NCBI RefSeq assembly: GCF_014641555.1
Contig: NZ_BMHY01000014.1
Span: forward strand, 47,234-111,233
Direction: 5' to 3'
DNA from: Paenibacillus radicis (ex Gao et al. 2016)
GTDB lineage: Bacteria > Bacillota > Bacilli > Paenibacillales > Paenibacillaceae
Length of the DNA: 64,000 bases
Shown here: piece by piece, positions 51,256 to 59,070 of the stretch
How positions within the stretch are numbered: the first letter of the stretch is position 1
How the letters are laid out: each line of letters opens with the position of its first letter
Notes under the pieces: generated by a model
Told to the model about the DNA's origin: nothing
The model's database searches: none
Seen by the model: only the letters and a program-made list of their open reading frames with translations
Translations under genes and position numbers: made by a program

Positions 51256-52347
51256 ATGAGCAATAAAGGAAAAATCAGAATCGGCATTATCGGCGCCGGC
51301 AACATTGGCAGCGTCCATGCGACTGAATTCTCAAAACTGGCAGAACAATGTGAAATCGCCGCTATTACCGATGCGTACTTGCCGCTCGCGCAAGAACGGG
51401 CAAAGCAGTTCTCTATTCCCGTCGTAGCAGCATCACCGGAAGAACTGATCGCTCGCGATGATATCGATGCCGTCATTATCGGTGTACCGAATCAGTTCCA
51501 CGCCCCGCTCGCGGTACAGGCTATCGAATCAGGCAAGCATGTCCTGCTGGAAAAGCCGATGGGCATTAACAGCGAAGCGGCCCGCAGCATTTTGCGCGCC
51601 AGCGAGGCTTCAGATAAGGTTGTGATGGTCGCTCATCAAATGCGCTGGGAGTCCATTCCGATGCAAATTAAGGAGCAGATCGACCGCGGCGAGCTGGGAC
51701 GGATTTATACGGCCAAAACTGGCTGGTACCGCCGTAAAGGCATTCCAGGCTGGGGTACTTGGTTCACTCGCATGGACCAATCGGGCGGCGGTCCGCTAAT
51801 CGATATTGGTGTTCATATGCTCGATCTTGCGCTTTACTTGATGGGCAATCCAAAGCCGGTATCCGTCTACGGCTCCACTTATGCGGAGTTTGGTCCTAAC
51901 CGGAAAGGCATCGGCACTTGGGGCAAACCGAACTGGGAAGGGGAGTATGACGTAGAGGATTTGGCTACATCGCTCATCAAGATGGAAGACGGCAGCACGC
52001 TGTCGCTCGAAGTAAGCTGGGCGGTTCATATGGACACGGACAATACGCCGTTTATCCACTTAATGGGCAGCGAGGGCGGCGCCTCCTATCGAGGTGATAA
52101 AGGCAAGCTGCTGACGGAGAAGTTCGACCGGGCAATCGATACCGATATCATCAAACAGGATAATGATGAAGGAGAACGGCTGCGTCTGAGCCGTCATTTC
52201 CTGGACTGCATCCGCGAGGGCAAGCAGCCGATTACATCTGCATTGACGGGCTATACCAACAATCTGATTCTGGACGCGATTTACGAATCTTCGCGGACAG
52301 GCAGCGAAGTCAAGCTGGACTGGTCCAGCCAAGGAGGAGGCAACTAA
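51256..52347 (+). CDS. Gfo/Idh/MocA family oxidoreductase
   Basis: The protein has an N-terminal Rossmann fold (KIRIGIIGAGNIGSVHATEF) and the family motifs GVPNQFHAPLAV and LLEKPMGINSEAA with the catalytic EKP near residue 98. The substrate-domain sequence GGPLIDIGVHMLDLALYLMG contains the conserved Asp and His. Such enzymes oxidise inositols, glucosides or other sugars with NAD(P). The ATG at 51256 has GGAGG 9 nt upstream; the ATG at 51247 directly abuts it and is rejected. It is followed after 1 bp by the isomerase gene, a usual catabolic pair. Confidence 0.93.
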   Translation: MSNKGKIRIGIIGAGNIGSVHATEFSKLAEQCEIAAITDAYLPLAQERAKQFSIPVVAASPEELIARDDIDAVIIGVPNQFHAPLAVQAIESGKHVLLEKPMGINSEAARSILRASEASDKVVMVAHQMRWESIPMQIKEQIDRGELGRIYTAKTGWYRRKGIPGWGTWFTRMDQSGGGPLIDIGVHMLDLALYLMGNPKPVSVYGSTYAEFGPNRKGIGTWGKPNWEGEYDVEDLATSLIKMEDGSTLSLEVSWAVHMDTDNTPFIHLMGSEGGASYRGDKGKLLTEKFDRAIDTDIIKQDNDEGERLRLSRHFLDCIREGKQPITSALTGYTNNLILDAIYESSRTGSEVKLDWSSQGGGN

Positions 52348-52348
52348 T

Positions 52349-53185
52349 ATGCTTAGAGGATTATCTCATGCCGGGCTCGGCAATTTGCAAAGTGACGAGC
52401 AGTTAATCGAGCTCGCTTCACGCTATGGCTTTCAAGCGGTTGACATCGATGCGGGCGGTCTCATCGCACGCCACGGCTTGGAGCAAGCACGCGCGCAGCT
52501 GGAAGAAAAGGGCATCGTCATCGGCTCCATCGGCTTGCCCGTCGAATGGCGGACGACGGAAGAAGAGTTCCGCTCCAGCCTGAAGCATCTTGCGCCGGCT
52601 GCGGAAGCAGCCGCAGCGCTTGGCTGCACGAGCTGCTGCACCTATGTGCTTCCGTCAACGGATCAGAACGCTGCCCACTTCATGGCGCTGGCAACGCGGC
52701 GTCTCCGGCTATGCGCGCAAATTCTTGGCGCGTATGGCATCCGGCTTGGACTCGAATTCGTTGGTCCGCATCATCTGCGCACCAACTGGGCCAATCCGTT
52801 CATCTGGACACTCGCCGAAACGCTCGACTGGATCGACACCATTGGCGAGAGCAACGTCGGCTTGCTATTCGACTCGTTCCATTGGTACACAAATGAGCAC
52901 AGCATTGCGGACATCGAGGCGCTCCGTCCGGAGCAGATCGTCCACGTGCACATTAACGACGCGCCAGCTGTACCTGTTGCGGAAGTGCTGGACAACGGCC
53001 GCCTCTATCCGGGCGAAGGCGTCATCGATCTCGCAGGCTTCCTAGCCGCGCTGAATCGAATCGGCTACAAAGGCGCGGTCACGCAGGAGATTCTGGCCGC
53101 GGAAGCGCCGCAAGGATCGCCGGAGGAGCTCGTGCAGCGCTCTAAAGCCGGCTTCGACAAAGTGTACGCAGCGGCGGGGATTTAG
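52349..53185 (+). CDS. Sugar phosphate isomerase/epimerase family protein (xylose isomerase-like TIM barrel)
   Basis: The 278-residue AP endonuclease family 2 TIM barrel includes GFQAVDID near the N-terminus, GLEFVGPHHLRTNW (metal-ligand Glu), NVGLLFDSFHWY (Asp-His), QIVHVHINDAP and GEGVIDLAGFLAALNRIGYKG-AVTQEIL, with the final metal-binding Glu. These proteins epimerise or dehydrate sugars and inosose-like compounds. Together with the Gfo/Idh/MocA enzyme it forms an oxidise-then-isomerise module. AGGAGG precedes the ATG. Confidence 0.92.
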   Translation: MLRGLSHAGLGNLQSDEQLIELASRYGFQAVDIDAGGLIARHGLEQARAQLEEKGIVIGSIGLPVEWRTTEEEFRSSLKHLAPAAEAAAALGCTSCCTYVLPSTDQNAAHFMALATRRLRLCAQILGAYGIRLGLEFVGPHHLRTNWANPFIWTLAETLDWIDTIGESNVGLLFDSFHWYTNEHSIADIEALRPEQIVHVHINDAPAVPVAEVLDNGRLYPGEGVIDLAGFLAALNRIGYKGAVTQEILAAEAPQGSPEELVQRSKAGFDKVYAAAGI

Positions 53186-53380
53186 GCTTCCCGTGCGGCA
53201 CTTATCAAACCAGGCCAGCCTTTAGCATTTTGTCCGCTCTGTCGGCTCAATCGCCACGAAAACTCCAACCACACATTTAAAGTAGCAAGTGAAATAACCA
53301 CACTGTGTGCCTTCTGGCACCGGTGCGATGTCACACGCCAGCGGTCCTGAATTAGGCGGAAATGGGCTGGCTACTGCTAT

Positions 53381-53567
53381 CAAAATGTAAAAGTGCAGTT
53401 GAATTAGCGAAAAATGGCCGATTTCCACCTTCAAAATGTAAAAGTGCAGGTGGAATCGGCTGTTATCGGCCTTTTGCAGCGAAATGAGCAATTCAAAATG
53501 TATTTTTACATTTTGAGACACCAAAACACCCTCTTTTCGCACTATCAAAATGCACTTTTGCATTTTG
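53381..53567. repeat. Four-unit palindromic repeat array, locus C
   Basis: The units start at 53381, 53432, 53494 and 53546 (spacings 51, 62, 52). Units 1 and 2 have intact left arms CAAAATGTA and eroded right arms. Units 3 and 4 are near-perfect palindromes with CATTTTG right arms. Unlike loci A and B, a strong terminator (53577-53619) separates the array from the upstream gene, an RDD protein. Confidence 0.88.
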
Positions 53568-53576
53568 TTTGCACAC

Positions 53577-53619
53577 AAAAGAACGCCGCCACGCCTCTCA
53601 GCGTTGGCGGCGTTCTTTT
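53577..53619. terminator. Bidirectional intrinsic terminator
   Basis: The arms AAAAGAACGCCGCC and GGCGGCGTTCTTTT (14 bp, perfect) plus inner CGC/GCG follow the RDD protein gene on the minus strand. Confidence 0.9.
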
Positions 53620-53643
53620 CTAAGTGGGGATACACACCACACG

Positions 53644-54036
53644 CTAATCGGCGTAAACAACCTCGGTGCCAGCAATAAAGTCATGAATGGCGCGTTTATC
53701 TTCCCGCAATCCGACCATAAAGGCGCTAACGATAGCACAAATGCCAAAAGTAACACCATAGACAAGCCCTCCAACCAATTGCCTCAGCAGCATCGTGCCG
53801 ATCGTCGGAGCGGAGCCGTCTAGCTTACGGATCTGCACGCCACAAGCCTTTTTGCCAATGGTGAAGCCATTCCAAAAAACAGGAAGCAGCAACGAATAAA
53901 GAAAACCAATAAGATTCGCGAGATTTTCACCGCCTGTTCGGCCCAGCAAAGCCATAGTAAGCAAGCCAAGCGGCAGACCGATAATCAAACCGTCCAACAA
54001 AGCCGCGCCAAGTCGAATCCAGAAACCTGCATTCAT
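53644..54036 (-). CDS. RDD family membrane protein
   Basis: The 130-residue protein starts MNAGFWIRLGAALLDGLIIG, the RDD signature (Arg 8 and Asp 15 in helix 1), with further helices near 45-60 and 85-105. NGFTIGKKACGVQIRKLDGS and DDxR-like DKRAIHDFIAGTEVV follow. RDD proteins are thought to be transporters or accessory envelope proteins; some act as Na+/H+ antiporters. It follows the DUF2568 gene by 25 bp. Confidence 0.88.
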   Translation of the reverse strand: MNAGFWIRLGAALLDGLIIGLPLGLLTMALLGRTGGENLANLIGFLYSLLLPVFWNGFTIGKKACGVQIRKLDGSAPTIGTMLLRQLVGGLVYGVTFGICAIVSAFMVGLREDKRAIHDFIAGTEVVYAD

Positions 54037-54061
54037 CCTATTCCTCCTCTATCATTATCCG

Positions 54062-54421
54062 TCATTTTTTTGCCCGCACCGGCCAATCTTGAATATCCCA
54101 AATGGCGATGCACGTACGATTCACCACCTGCACAATGCCGAAAAAAATAGCAAAGCCATGATAGCCCAAATCATAATAACAAACAAAAGCAGCGCCCATT
54201 AAAGCGAATTCGATTAGAAGACGCCAAGCAAGATCCAACTTAACTGTTCGCTTTGGCGATAACAGTTTGCCCCATACAAAAGCCGCCACCGCGGGAAGTC
54301 CCAGTCCAGCAACGATCTGCAGCAGCACACTCCCCTCAATCTGGAATCCCCAATAGGCCAAGCCGATAAACAACACCAGCTCCAGCACAAAGCGAACCGA
54401 TAATTGAAACGCAGCAAACAT
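54062..54421 (-). CDS. YrdB family protein (DUF2568)
   Basis: The 119-residue protein has four helices. The pattern LSVRFVLELVLFIGLAYWGF, then GLPAVAAFVWGKLLSPKR and LLIEFALMGAAFVCYYDLGY, is typical of DUF2568/YrdB. The function is unknown. It probably forms a two-gene operon with the RDD protein. Confidence 0.87.
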   Translation of the reverse strand: MFAAFQLSVRFVLELVLFIGLAYWGFQIEGSVLLQIVAGLGLPAVAAFVWGKLLSPKRTVKLDLAWRLLIEFALMGAAFVCYYDLGYHGFAIFFGIVQVVNRTCIAIWDIQDWPVRAKK

Positions 54422-54574
54422 CGGCTTCTCTGACTCCCCTCATCAAACATAAGCGGCGCGTTCTATAGCCCATGCAGACCGCTCTCCCGAACAACTACCA
54501 CTGTACAATCAGCTCGCTTTTTGCAGTGTAGTAATTGCTATTGCTATTCGGGCAAAATGGCTGGGCTGCTTTTA

Positions 54575-54913
54575 CTATACGCCGCTGCCATCTCCCTTTA
54601 TGACCGAAAAATCGATAAAGCTGCCGAACAATCCTATCGTATGAATCTCGTAAGTCCTATCGTCAGTCGTATAACGATCTCTGACTTTTAGTGTAAAGAC
54701 TCCCGTTGTTACGCCTTTACTGCGCCATTCAATCGGTTCCCCGTCTTTCTTGCAAACCGTCAGCAGCATCGGATCATTCCAGCAGACGATCCCGTGTTTA
54801 GCAGCCAGCCACTTCTCATACTGACTATCCCCAGGTTTCGTTGCTATTAGGCACGCCCCCGCGAACAACAAACCAATAATACCCCACTTGAAAACGGTTC
54901 TGAAGTTTCCCAT
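54575..54913 (-). CDS. Small membrane-anchored protein, possibly DUF4359
   Basis: The 112-residue protein begins MGNFRTVFKWGIIGLLFAGA, an N-terminal anchor, followed by TKPGDSQYEKWLAAKHG and a beta-rich region with two Cys (IVCWNDPMLLTVCKKDGEP) ending GLFGSFIDFSVIKG. The layout (anchor, TKPxxxxYxxW, GxFGxFI) resembles DUF4359 as I remember it, with moderate certainty. The ATG at 54913 has AAGG upstream. The function is unknown. Confidence 0.7.
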   Translation of the reverse strand: MGNFRTVFKWGIIGLLFAGACLIATKPGDSQYEKWLAAKHGIVCWNDPMLLTVCKKDGEPIEWRSKGVTTGVFTLKVRDRYTTDDRTYEIHTIGLFGSFIDFSVIKGDGSGV

Positions 54914-55012
54914 ACGAACTACCTTCTGCAAATTCCCTCAAAATCCTTCTTTTTACAACAGAATCTGATTTATCAACCATGCGTCCAGCCGCAACCGGCA
55001 ACAACATAGGGT

Positions 55013-55052
55013 AAAAAGGGCAACGGCATAGCAAAAAGGGCAACGGCATAAC
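55013..55052. repeat. Short tandem duplication, 20 bp twice
   Basis: AAAAAGGGCAACGGCATAGC is repeated at once with one substitution in the last two bases (55013 and 55033). It lies just past the glnS terminator, and I see no function. Confidence 0.8.
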
Positions 55053-55057
55053 AAAAA

Positions 55058-55083
55058 ACCTCCCGGCAATCAAGCCGGGAGGT
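55058..55083 (-). terminator. Intrinsic terminator after glnS
   Basis: The perfect 10-bp arms ACCTCCCGGC and GCCGGGAGGT are followed on the minus strand by TTTTTTG. Confidence 0.92.
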
Positions 55084-55108
55084 GCTGTAAACGAATGTAT
55101 ACGAGCGA

Positions 55109-56782
55109 TTATGCTTTTGATGGATCAAACGAGCTTTTCATCGATACGATCCGGTTGAACACAAGTTTGTCCCCCGTTGAATCCTTCGGATCAACATTGA
55201 AGTAGCCATGACGGAAGAATTGGAACTTCTCGCCGCCCGCAATTCCTTTCATGTTCGGCTCGACGAAGCCGCTTTGCACCACTTGGCTGTTCGGATTGAT
55301 GCACTCGAGAAACGGCTTGTCTTCTTCTTCCGCTTCATTCGTAATGAGCGGCTCAAACAGACGGAAGTCGGCCGGCACTGCTTGCGAAGCTTCGACCCAG
55401 TGAATCGTTCCTTTTACTTTACGGGCATTAAAGCCGCTGCCGCTTTTCGTCTCTGGATCATAAGTGCAGCGCAGTTCAACTACATTGCCTGCCTCATCCT
55501 TGATCACTTCTTGGCACGTAATGAAGTAGGCATGCTTCAGGCGAACTTCGTTGCCAGGGAACAGACGGAAGTATTTAGCCGGCGGATTCTCCATAAAGTC
55601 ATCTTGCTCAATATAGATCTCACGGGAAAACGGAATTTGGCGCTTGCCCATTTCTTCGTTCTCGGCATTGTTTTCCGCTTCAAGCAGCTCGGTTTGCCCT
55701 TCCGGATAGTTCGTAATGACAACCTTCAACGGCTGCAGCACAGCCATCGTACGAAGCGCCTTCAGCTTCAAGTCCTCACGGATAAAATGCTCCAGCATCC
55801 GCTCATCCACGATGCTGTATGCTTTGGCTACGCCAATCTCGCGGCAGAACGCCCGGATCGATTCCGGCGTAAAGCCTTTGCGGCGCAAACCGCTGATCGT
55901 CGGCATCCGCGGATCATCCCAGCCGTCGACTACATTCTCGTCGACAAGCAGCTTCAGCTTTCTTTTGCTCATCACCGTGTTAGTGACATTCAGGCGCGCA
56001 AACTCGTATTGATGCGGAACCGCGTCCATCTCGCACTCAGCGATAGCCCAGTCATAGAGCGGACGGTGGTCGGCAAATTCCAGCGTACAGATGGAATGCG
56101 TAATGCCTTCGATCGCATCGCTGATCGGGTGCGCATAATCGTACATCGGATAGATGCACCAAGCGTCTCCGGTCCGGTGATGATGCGCATGAGAAATGCG
56201 GTACAGCACAGGGTCGCGAAGGTTGATATTCGGCGAAGCCATATCGATTTTGGCGCGGAGCACCTTCGCCCCGTCCGGGAATTCACCTGCGCGCATCCGT
56301 GCGAACAGATCAAGATTCTCCTCTACGCTGCGGCTCCGGTACGGACTGTCTTGGCCAGGCTGCGTCAACGTACCGCGCGTTTCGCGCATTTGCTCAGCGC
56401 TCAGGTCACAGACGTAGGCTTTGCCTTTTTTGATCAACAGGACAGCACGATCGTACAGCTCCTCGAAATAATCAGAAGCAAAGCGGAGCTCCTCCCAATC
56501 AAAACCGAGCCAGCGAACATCCTCTTGAATCGACTCCACGTACTCTGTGTCTTCCTTAGCCGGATTCGTATCATCAAAGCGAAGGTTCGTTCTGCCCTTG
56601 AAATCATCGGCAAGCTCAAAGTTCAGACAGATCGATTTGGCATGTCCAATATGCAAGTAGCCGTTCGGTTCCGGAGGAAAGCGGGTTGCAATTTCCTGCA
56701 CGCGGCCTTCCTTCAAATCTTCGGCGACGATGTTTTTAATAAAGTTAGAGGATGATGTCTTATTCTCCACTGTGTTTTCCAC
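55109..56782 (-). CDS. glnS: Glutaminyl-tRNA synthetase
   Basis: The 557-residue class Ic synthetase attaches glutamine to tRNA-Gln. The HIGH motif is PPEPNGYLHIGHAKS near residue 32, the KMSKS counterpart is VMSKRKL near 257, RFDDTNPAKEDTEYVESI lies between, and the C-terminal beta-barrel anticodon domain includes HWVEASQAVPADFRLFEPL. The DTNP and VMSKRK motifs mark GlnRS rather than GluRS. The start is GTG at 56782 with AAAGG 9 nt upstream; the frame continues to 56827 without a ribosome binding site. Many Firmicutes lack GlnRS and use GatCAB. Confidence 0.97.
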   Translation of the reverse strand: MENTVENKTSSSNFIKNIVAEDLKEGRVQEIATRFPPEPNGYLHIGHAKSICLNFELADDFKGRTNLRFDDTNPAKEDTEYVESIQEDVRWLGFDWEELRFASDYFEELYDRAVLLIKKGKAYVCDLSAEQMRETRGTLTQPGQDSPYRSRSVEENLDLFARMRAGEFPDGAKVLRAKIDMASPNINLRDPVLYRISHAHHHRTGDAWCIYPMYDYAHPISDAIEGITHSICTLEFADHRPLYDWAIAECEMDAVPHQYEFARLNVTNTVMSKRKLKLLVDENVVDGWDDPRMPTISGLRRKGFTPESIRAFCREIGVAKAYSIVDERMLEHFIREDLKLKALRTMAVLQPLKVVITNYPEGQTELLEAENNAENEEMGKRQIPFSREIYIEQDDFMENPPAKYFRLFPGNEVRLKHAYFITCQEVIKDEAGNVVELRCTYDPETKSGSGFNARKVKGTIHWVEASQAVPADFRLFEPLITNEAEEEDKPFLECINPNSQVVQSGFVEPNMKGIAGGEKFQFFRHGYFNVDPKDSTGDKLVFNRIVSMKSSFDPSKA

Positions 56783-56878
56783 GGCGATCAACCTTTCCCA
56801 CGAAAATATTATCTTCCTATCATACACAAAATCGCCGGAAATTACACGAATGATATGGCGAATTGCCGGACAGCACGA

Positions 56879-56908
56879 AATAGGAGGGGTACAAGTACCC
56901 TCCCTATT
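56879..56908 (-). terminator. Terminator of the glycosyltransferase cluster
   Basis: AATAGGAGGGGTAC pairs with GTACCCTCCCTATT (one mismatch), 3 bp past the last glycosyltransferase stop on the minus strand. The T tract is poor, so confidence is moderate. Confidence 0.6.
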
Positions 56909-56910
56909 AT

Positions 56911-59037
56911 TTAAAGACTGTATAGAGCAGAACTGATGCGAAGGAGCAATTCTCTCTCCGATATTAGCGGCGAAGGGCAGGTTAGCGGAGCAAGGGCTGC
57001 AGCGAGCTGCTCGTTCGCGTACGCTTTTAACCGCGGGGCTGAAGGCGGGGCGATACCCGCTTCCCCGGATAGGGATGGAATCGCCGCTCGTCGGGCATAA
57101 GCGGCGTAGGCAGCCGCGAGCCCGCTACCAGCGGCTCGCGCCAGCCATGGCCGCGGCCCGCTGGCTCGCGCGGCCGCAAACCGCTCCGCCGCGGCGGGCC
57201 AATCGCCCGCGGCTGCGGCAACAGCGCCCGCTGCGAGCAGCGCGGGCGCCGCAGGCACTGGCGCAGCGGCGCGAAGCAGCTGCGCCGCATAGGCGCTGCC
57301 GGGCGCGGACGCTTTCGCGCCCAGCAGCGCGCACCACTGCAGCGGCGGGAGCGAGTGCGCCGCCGCCGCTTCATGCGCAGGCGCGGCGGCGAGCAGCGCC
57401 TGCCACGCGGGCCAGGCGCGGACGTGCAGCAGCGTCCGCGCGAAAGCCGCCGGAGCCAGCCCGGCGGCAGAGGCAGCACGCTGTGCATCGCCAGCGTGCT
57501 CTGCTGTTCCCGCTTGATCGCTCTCCCTATCGTTACGCAGCCGCAGCGCAGCCAAATAGGCCTCTATCTGCCGCCGCTTCGGCTCATCAACAAGCTGCTG
57601 CGCATACTGCACCCAATGACCTCGACCTGCTTCCGTATCCCCTTGCTGTACGAGCAGCAAACCGTGCCAAAATGCCGCTCTATCGCCCAACTGATCTATT
57701 ACTAGCAAACTGATATCAGCATCCAGTTCCAGGCCCGCATCTGCGAAACGCCACAGCCATTCTTCTATACCCAGCCCGCTCTCTCCGCTATCAAAGGTTC
57801 CCTGCTCCCGTCCAAGTTGTTGCTCCTCTCTTAACCGACGATGCAACAACCATTCTATCGCTTCCTTCCAATGCGGACGGAACTGCTCATTCAATGCTCC
57901 CAGCATAATCAGCCGTTCCCATGCCGGGCTGTAACCCGGATCGATGCGAAGTGCTTCTTTATAGCAATCGGCTGCTTCCCACCACCCGTATTGCCTCTCC
58001 GCTGCGAATCCTGCCGAGCAAAGCGTCCGATACGTGCCCGCTCCCGGTGCTGAAGTATAATGAATGGGTGCCGGTCCAACCGCTAACGCCCTGTCATACG
58101 CCTGCTTGGCCTCCTCCGAACGATCCTGCTCCAGCAGCGCTGCTGCTTGGGCTTCGTACAAATCCGGAAAATCTGCATACCCGAATACACGCCAGCCCTT
58201 CTCGGCCCAGTGCTCGGCATCCTGTAATCGGCCAGACACGCGAAGCGCGTGACTTAACTTCAAGAAAACATCAGAAGCGTACCCGCAATCTTGCGGGAGT
58301 TGCGCCGCTAATGGCTCCAGCCATGCAGCGGCGCTCTCCCATTCGCCATACGTAAAAAACTCCGTACCGCGGGCATAGCGAAGCATAGGATCTCCCGGAT
58401 TTCTGTCTAATGCGGCTTCAATAATTCGCGCATTCCGTTCTCTTTTTCCCCGTTGGCGCAGCCGCTCCTCACGGTACCCTTCATGCAGCACCACAATGGG
58501 GGCTAGACCGATCGCATTCGCTCCAAAAGCGCTCTCTATCGCCGTCACAGACTCCTCATGAATAGCCCCTGTGAATCGGATACGCGGATCATTGCGAAAC
58601 AACCGGCAAACCAGATCCTTCACTACATTCATCGGCCCCGCACGATCTTGAAGCACATCTATCGCCGCCGAGCCTATGCTGCTCACAAGTTGGACATAGT
58701 AGCCCTGCCTCGTTTCATCATGCAAAAGGCGGTGCCATTGCTCCATCGCCAACGGCTCCAGCCCTTCATCAGCGTCGAGCACCAGCAGCCACGGATGCAC
58801 AGCATGAGCCAGAGCCACATTCCGGACTGCCGCGAAATCGTCAATCCATTCCGTTTGAATAAGCTTTGCCCCAAACTGTGCTGCGATTGCAGCCGTGCCA
58901 TCCACCGATCCGGTATCCACAACGACAATTTCCGATATATAAGGCAAGGCGGAGCGAAGACATTGCGCTAGAAGTTCTTCCTCATCCCTTACAATCATGC
59001 ACAACGAAATAGGCAGCTTGCCTAGCGGATGATCCAT
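56911..59037 (-). CDS. Family 2 glycosyltransferase with TPR region and Ala-rich C-terminus
   Basis: The 708-residue protein has an N-terminal GT2 domain (LPISLCMIVRDEEELLAQCL, VVDTGSVDGTAAIAAQFGAK, then WLLVLDADEGLEP with DxD). RFTGAIHEESV is the conserved acceptor-site motif of this subfamily. TPR-like helical repeats cover about 215-520. From about residue 520 the sequence is extremely Ala/Pro/Arg-rich and its DNA (57050-57480) very GC-rich. The start ATG at 59037 follows AGGAGG by 11 nt. It is third in a run of three related GT2-TPR genes downstream of the repeat protein, and probably glycosylates Ser/Thr residues of surface or spore proteins. Confidence 0.92.
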   Translation of the reverse strand: MDHPLGKLPISLCMIVRDEEELLAQCLRSALPYISEIVVVDTGSVDGTAAIAAQFGAKLIQTEWIDDFAAVRNVALAHAVHPWLLVLDADEGLEPLAMEQWHRLLHDETRQGYYVQLVSSIGSAAIDVLQDRAGPMNVVKDLVCRLFRNDPRIRFTGAIHEESVTAIESAFGANAIGLAPIVVLHEGYREERLRQRGKRERNARIIEAALDRNPGDPMLRYARGTEFFTYGEWESAAAWLEPLAAQLPQDCGYASDVFLKLSHALRVSGRLQDAEHWAEKGWRVFGYADFPDLYEAQAAALLEQDRSEEAKQAYDRALAVGPAPIHYTSAPGAGTYRTLCSAGFAAERQYGWWEAADCYKEALRIDPGYSPAWERLIMLGALNEQFRPHWKEAIEWLLHRRLREEQQLGREQGTFDSGESGLGIEEWLWRFADAGLELDADISLLVIDQLGDRAAFWHGLLLVQQGDTEAGRGHWVQYAQQLVDEPKRRQIEAYLAALRLRNDRESDQAGTAEHAGDAQRAASAAGLAPAAFARTLLHVRAWPAWQALLAAAPAHEAAAAHSLPPLQWCALLGAKASAPGSAYAAQLLRAAAPVPAAPALLAAGAVAAAAGDWPAAAERFAAARASGPRPWLARAAGSGLAAAYAAYARRAAIPSLSGEAGIAPPSAPRLKAYANEQLAAALAPLTCPSPLISERELLLRISSALYSL

Positions 59038-59070
59038 TTTATCCAGCTCCTCCTTGCCTCCATACATTCA

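Noticed and set aside
55208..56755. Plus-strand frame of 515 codons opposite glnS
   Set aside because: Antisense shadow of glnS. No domain and no ribosome binding site.
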